Below, in pieces: positions 6,451 through 8,340 of a DNA stretch of 8,340 nucleotides. This DNA comes from Prevotellaceae bacterium UBA1786 (GTDB lineage: Bacteria; Bacteroidota; Bacteroidia; Bacteroidales; Bacteroidaceae). Numbering within the stretch: position 1 is the first letter of the stretch; each line of letters opens with the position of its first letter. Location: the NCBI GenBank assembly GCA_002314525.1, contig DCGE01000021.1, forward strand, positions 1 through 8,340, given 5' to 3'. Position numbers and translations under genes: made by a program. The notes beneath the pieces were generated by a model. The model saw only the letters and a program-made list of their open reading frames with translations, had not been told where the DNA came from and searched no databases.

Positions 6451-7728
6451 ATGAAAGGAAAAACCGAAATAGATACATCTGGATTCTGGCAAGCCGAAAA
6501 GTGCACAGAAAAGGCCAGCGATAGGTTCTCGGAATGTAGTATCATTGCTACTGATGGGCCAACACTATTGGTCAAAGCACGCCGTAATGGAAGGTGGTGG
6601 ATGCTGAAAGGCCTGAAAGAGGAGTATCGCAATGAACCCCTTTTTATTGAACTGTTCGAAAAAGAAGTGACTTTAGCCACATTACTGCAGCATCCTGGCA
6701 TAATTCAAGTTTTCGATGTTGAGACAGTAGATCCGTATGGCAGATGCATGGTTATGGAGTATCTTGATGGAACCACACTGAATACATTCTTGAAGACAAA
6801 ACCAGCAAAATGGATACGGCATTCGTTGGCCAAACAGCTACTTGACGTCATGGAGTATGTCCACTCGAAGCAGATTGTTCACCGCGACCTGAAGCCTACT
6901 AACATAGTCGTGACCCATAACGGCAAGCATCTGAAGATAATCGATTTCGGATTGGCTGACAGTGATGCATATTTCATGCTCAAGCAACCTGCCGGAACTG
7001 AAGGCTATATTGCTCCAGAGCAACGAGTATCCCGTACCGCCGACGTACGCAACGATATATATAGTATAGGTGTAATTCTCAAAGAGATGAAATTGGGATG
7101 GCTTACCGATTTAGCCATCAGAAGATGTTTATGCCACGCTGACAAGAGATACGCCAATATAGTGGAACTGCAGAAGGGAATAAGCAGGTCAAAGATAATC
7201 TTCAGGATTGCATGTACCCTGATGATTATAACCTCAATTGGTGTGGGCGCGATGGGCATGTGGAGGACAAGCCAGAGGGACAAACAGATGATAGAACAGT
7301 TCAGAGATAGTCTGATTTGTTCCAGCATGGAGAACCAAAAGACTATCGCACAGTTCAGGGACAGCCTCGAAAAAGTCACCAGCCGCGAACAGCAACTGCT
7401 AATGAAGGAAACATCAAGGAATCTTCATGAACAAATGAAGCAGGAGTTCATCAAGGAGAAAGAAAAGGAAATCAAAAAGGAATTCGACCTCCTTGAAAAT
7501 CCGAAACATCCGATCTGGCATGGAGGAGACCTCTCTGTGGAAATTAATCGAATAAACCTAAAAATGGACAAATGGGTGAAGGAGCGAGACGATTTGAATA
7601 GTGAAGAGCGTGCTGCAATCCTCGCTCATTTCGGTATATGCATGAACGAATATTTTCAACCCCTTACGAAAAAATGGATAGACAGTCACGCAAGATTTCA
7701 GATGGAGATGCGAAATCAGTTGAACTGA
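6451..7728 (+). CDS. Membrane-anchored Hanks-type Ser/Thr protein kinase
   Basis: A 425-aa kinase. The N-lobe spans residues 30-105: ATP-anchoring Lys53 in WWMLKGL, helix-C Glu72, hinge MVMEYLDG (100-107). The catalytic loop is H144-R-D-L-K-P-T-N151, the Mg site D165-F-G167, the activation segment has Thr183 in AGTEGYIAPE (181-190), and D202 is the helix-F Asp. All catalytic residues are present. The glycine-rich loop is nearly absent: where G-x-G-x-x-G is expected the protein reads ATDGPTLLVKA (33-43). The C-lobe is short and ends by about 245. One transmembrane helix (249-271) follows, so the kinase is cytosolic and 272-425 should be extracytoplasmic. That part is a predicted coiled coil with the hexad QFRDSL at 283-288 and 301-306, then a helical tail. 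It is the first gene of a two-gene unit and is divergent from the envelope operon. Kinase identity is firm; substrates are unknown. Confidence 0.93.
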   Translation: MKGKTEIDTSGFWQAEKCTEKASDRFSECSIIATDGPTLLVKARRNGRWWMLKGLKEEYRNEPLFIELFEKEVTLATLLQHPGIIQVFDVETVDPYGRCMVMEYLDGTTLNTFLKTKPAKWIRHSLAKQLLDVMEYVHSKQIVHRDLKPTNIVVTHNGKHLKIIDFGLADSDAYFMLKQPAGTEGYIAPEQRVSRTADVRNDIYSIGVILKEMKLGWLTDLAIRRCLCHADKRYANIVELQKGISRSKIIFRIACTLMIITSIGVGAMGMWRTSQRDKQMIEQFRDSLICSSMENQKTIAQFRDSLEKVTSREQQLLMKETSRNLHEQMKQEFIKEKEKEIKKEFDLLENPKHPIWHGGDLSVEINRINLKMDKWVKERDDLNSEERAAILAHFGICMNEYFQPLTKKWIDSHARFQMEMRNQLN

Positions 7729-8270
7729 TGCTCTCCCTCCTTCGAGAACAAATTAAAAAGGCCTGCGCCCTTAACATGTGCACTCCAAAAGACTTTGACA
7801 ACCTCGAAGCAAGCATTTTCGAGAAGACACACGAGATGGTCAACAGTTCAACACTGAAACGCCTATATGGATATATCGGTGAAGCACATTGTCCACGAGA
7901 GTCTACATTGGATATTCTGTGCAGGTACATCGGCTACTCTAACTGGAAGGCCTTCGTATCGAGGCAGGAAGGCGGAGAGAAAGTAGAAAGTTCTCTGGTC
8001 ATGAGCGACTACCTATACAGCGACGAGATGTACAAGGGCGAGACATTGCGTATATTATGGCAGCCGGACCGTGAGCTGATTGTTGAATACCAAGGATATG
8101 AGAAGTTCATTGTCACACAAGCGGTAAACACAAAACTGCAAGTGGGAAACACTTTCCGCTGCCCACTATTCATACAACACGAGCCACTCTACCTGACAGA
8201 GGTTACAGGACTGACGAACAACCCGACAGGATTCGTCTGTGGAAGTACGAATGGCATTACATTTATGTAG
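7728..8270 (+). CDS. Uncharacterised Bacteroidota protein, helical N-terminus and beta-rich C-terminus
   Basis: A 180-aa cytosolic protein (no signal peptide or membrane segment). I chose the ATG at 7728 because it overlaps the kinase stop as TGATG, a translational-coupling arrangement, and because the conserved region starts right there (MLSLLREQIKKA). In-frame ATGs at 7674 and 7638 would overlap the kinase by 55 and 91 nt. Residues 1-78 are helical and include TPKDF (19-23), SSTLKRLYGY (40-49) and PRESTLDILCRYIGYSNWKAF (56-76, in two helices), a signature I know from many unnamed Bacteroidota proteins; STLKRL is reminiscent of a helix-turn-helix recognition helix but this is not proven. Residues 95-180 are a beta-rich unit (LRILWQPDRELIVEY, LQVGNTFRCPLF, EPLYL, NGITF). 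The C-terminus looks natural. Coupling to the kinase suggests a partner or substrate (inference). Confidence 0.85.
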   Translation: MLSLLREQIKKACALNMCTPKDFDNLEASIFEKTHEMVNSSTLKRLYGYIGEAHCPRESTLDILCRYIGYSNWKAFVSRQEGGEKVESSLVMSDYLYSDEMYKGETLRILWQPDRELIVEYQGYEKFIVTQAVNTKLQVGNTFRCPLFIQHEPLYLTEVTGLTNNPTGFVCGSTNGITFM

Positions 8271-8340
8271 GCCTAGGTTGGAAAATCCTTTCCCCAGGAG
8301 AGGAGGTCTGCCTTAAGTTGATCGAAAAGGCCGGAATCGA
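8271..8340. other. Window-edge tail without a supported gene
   Basis: Seventy bases after the last stop. One + frame and one - frame remain open to the edge, the latter ending in a stop at 8273-8275, but both are too short to call. A small GGAAA/TTTCC stem (8280-8284 with 8289-8293) is visible and has no T-run after it. Confidence 0.4.

Noticed and set aside
6286..6492. 68-aa minus-strand frame in the divergent spacer
   Set aside because: Low-complexity Phe/Ile/Lys content from the T-runs; it overlaps both promoters and the kinase start.
7638..7727. Longer start for the last gene (7638 or 7674)
   Set aside because: Large overlap with the kinase and no conserved-looking residues before Met at 7728; kept only as alternatives.
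8102..8340. Open + frame reading on past the last gene's stop (WKYEWHYIYVGLGW...)
   Set aside because: It has no start codon and its upstream part is a shadow of the called gene, whose ending in NGITFM looks natural.
1..8340. CRISPR arrays, tRNA or rRNA genes
   Set aside because: No regularly spaced repeats and no cloverleaf or rRNA-like stretch were found on reading both strands.

Overview
The window looks like a chromosomal segment of a Bacteroidota species, most likely Bacteroidales of the Prevotella/Bacteroides type. Three intergenic promoters match or approach the Bacteroides sigma-ABfr consensus (TTTG, 19-21 bp, TAnnTTTG). Classical Shine-Dalgarno sequences are scarce, several signal peptides end in Ala-Gln, and family content (DUF4143 ATPase, DUF6175-like secreted protein) fits that phylum. 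The species assignment is inference; no rRNA or tRNA is present.

Layout. Positions 1-905 (+) hold the 3' part of an AAA/DUF4143 ATPase gene whose start is outside the window. A GNAT acetyltransferase follows (927-1532, +), possibly frameshifted at its 3' end. A convergent spacer with hairpins (1533-1815) separates it from a compact leftward operon (5872 down to 1816). In transcription order this encodes a 549-aa outer-membrane beta-barrel-like protein, a 160-aa LPP20/FlgT-like protein, a 288-aa DUF6175-like protein and a 324-aa protein with a CsgG/LpoB-like region followed by helices. All four carry Sec signal peptides. The last three genes are 2-5 nt apart. The first gap (75 nt) holds a perfect 13-bp hairpin.

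A 578-bp spacer (5873-6450) divides this operon from a rightward pair: a membrane-anchored Hanks-type Ser/Thr kinase (6451-7728) and, overlapping it by one base (TGATG), a 180-aa protein of an uncharacterised Bacteroidota family (7728-8270). The spacer is the richest part of the window. It holds the operon's own -7 box with tandem 10-bp repeats at its -33 region. It also holds a rightward promoter only 5 nt from the kinase ATG, which predicts a leaderless mRNA. A second leftward promoter with an A/T-tract upstream sits at the head of about 220 nt that fold into consecutive hairpins, including a 110-nt long hairpin; this is a candidate structured ncRNA or a long structured leader.

Working hypothesis (inference): the kinase and its partner sense or control the cell envelope, and the divergent operon builds a beta-barrel assembly with periplasmic partners whose folds recall the FlgT/LPP20 and CsgG/LpoB families. 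I cannot name an established system with this composition. Divergent arrangement and shared regulatory spacer are the only direct links between the two halves.
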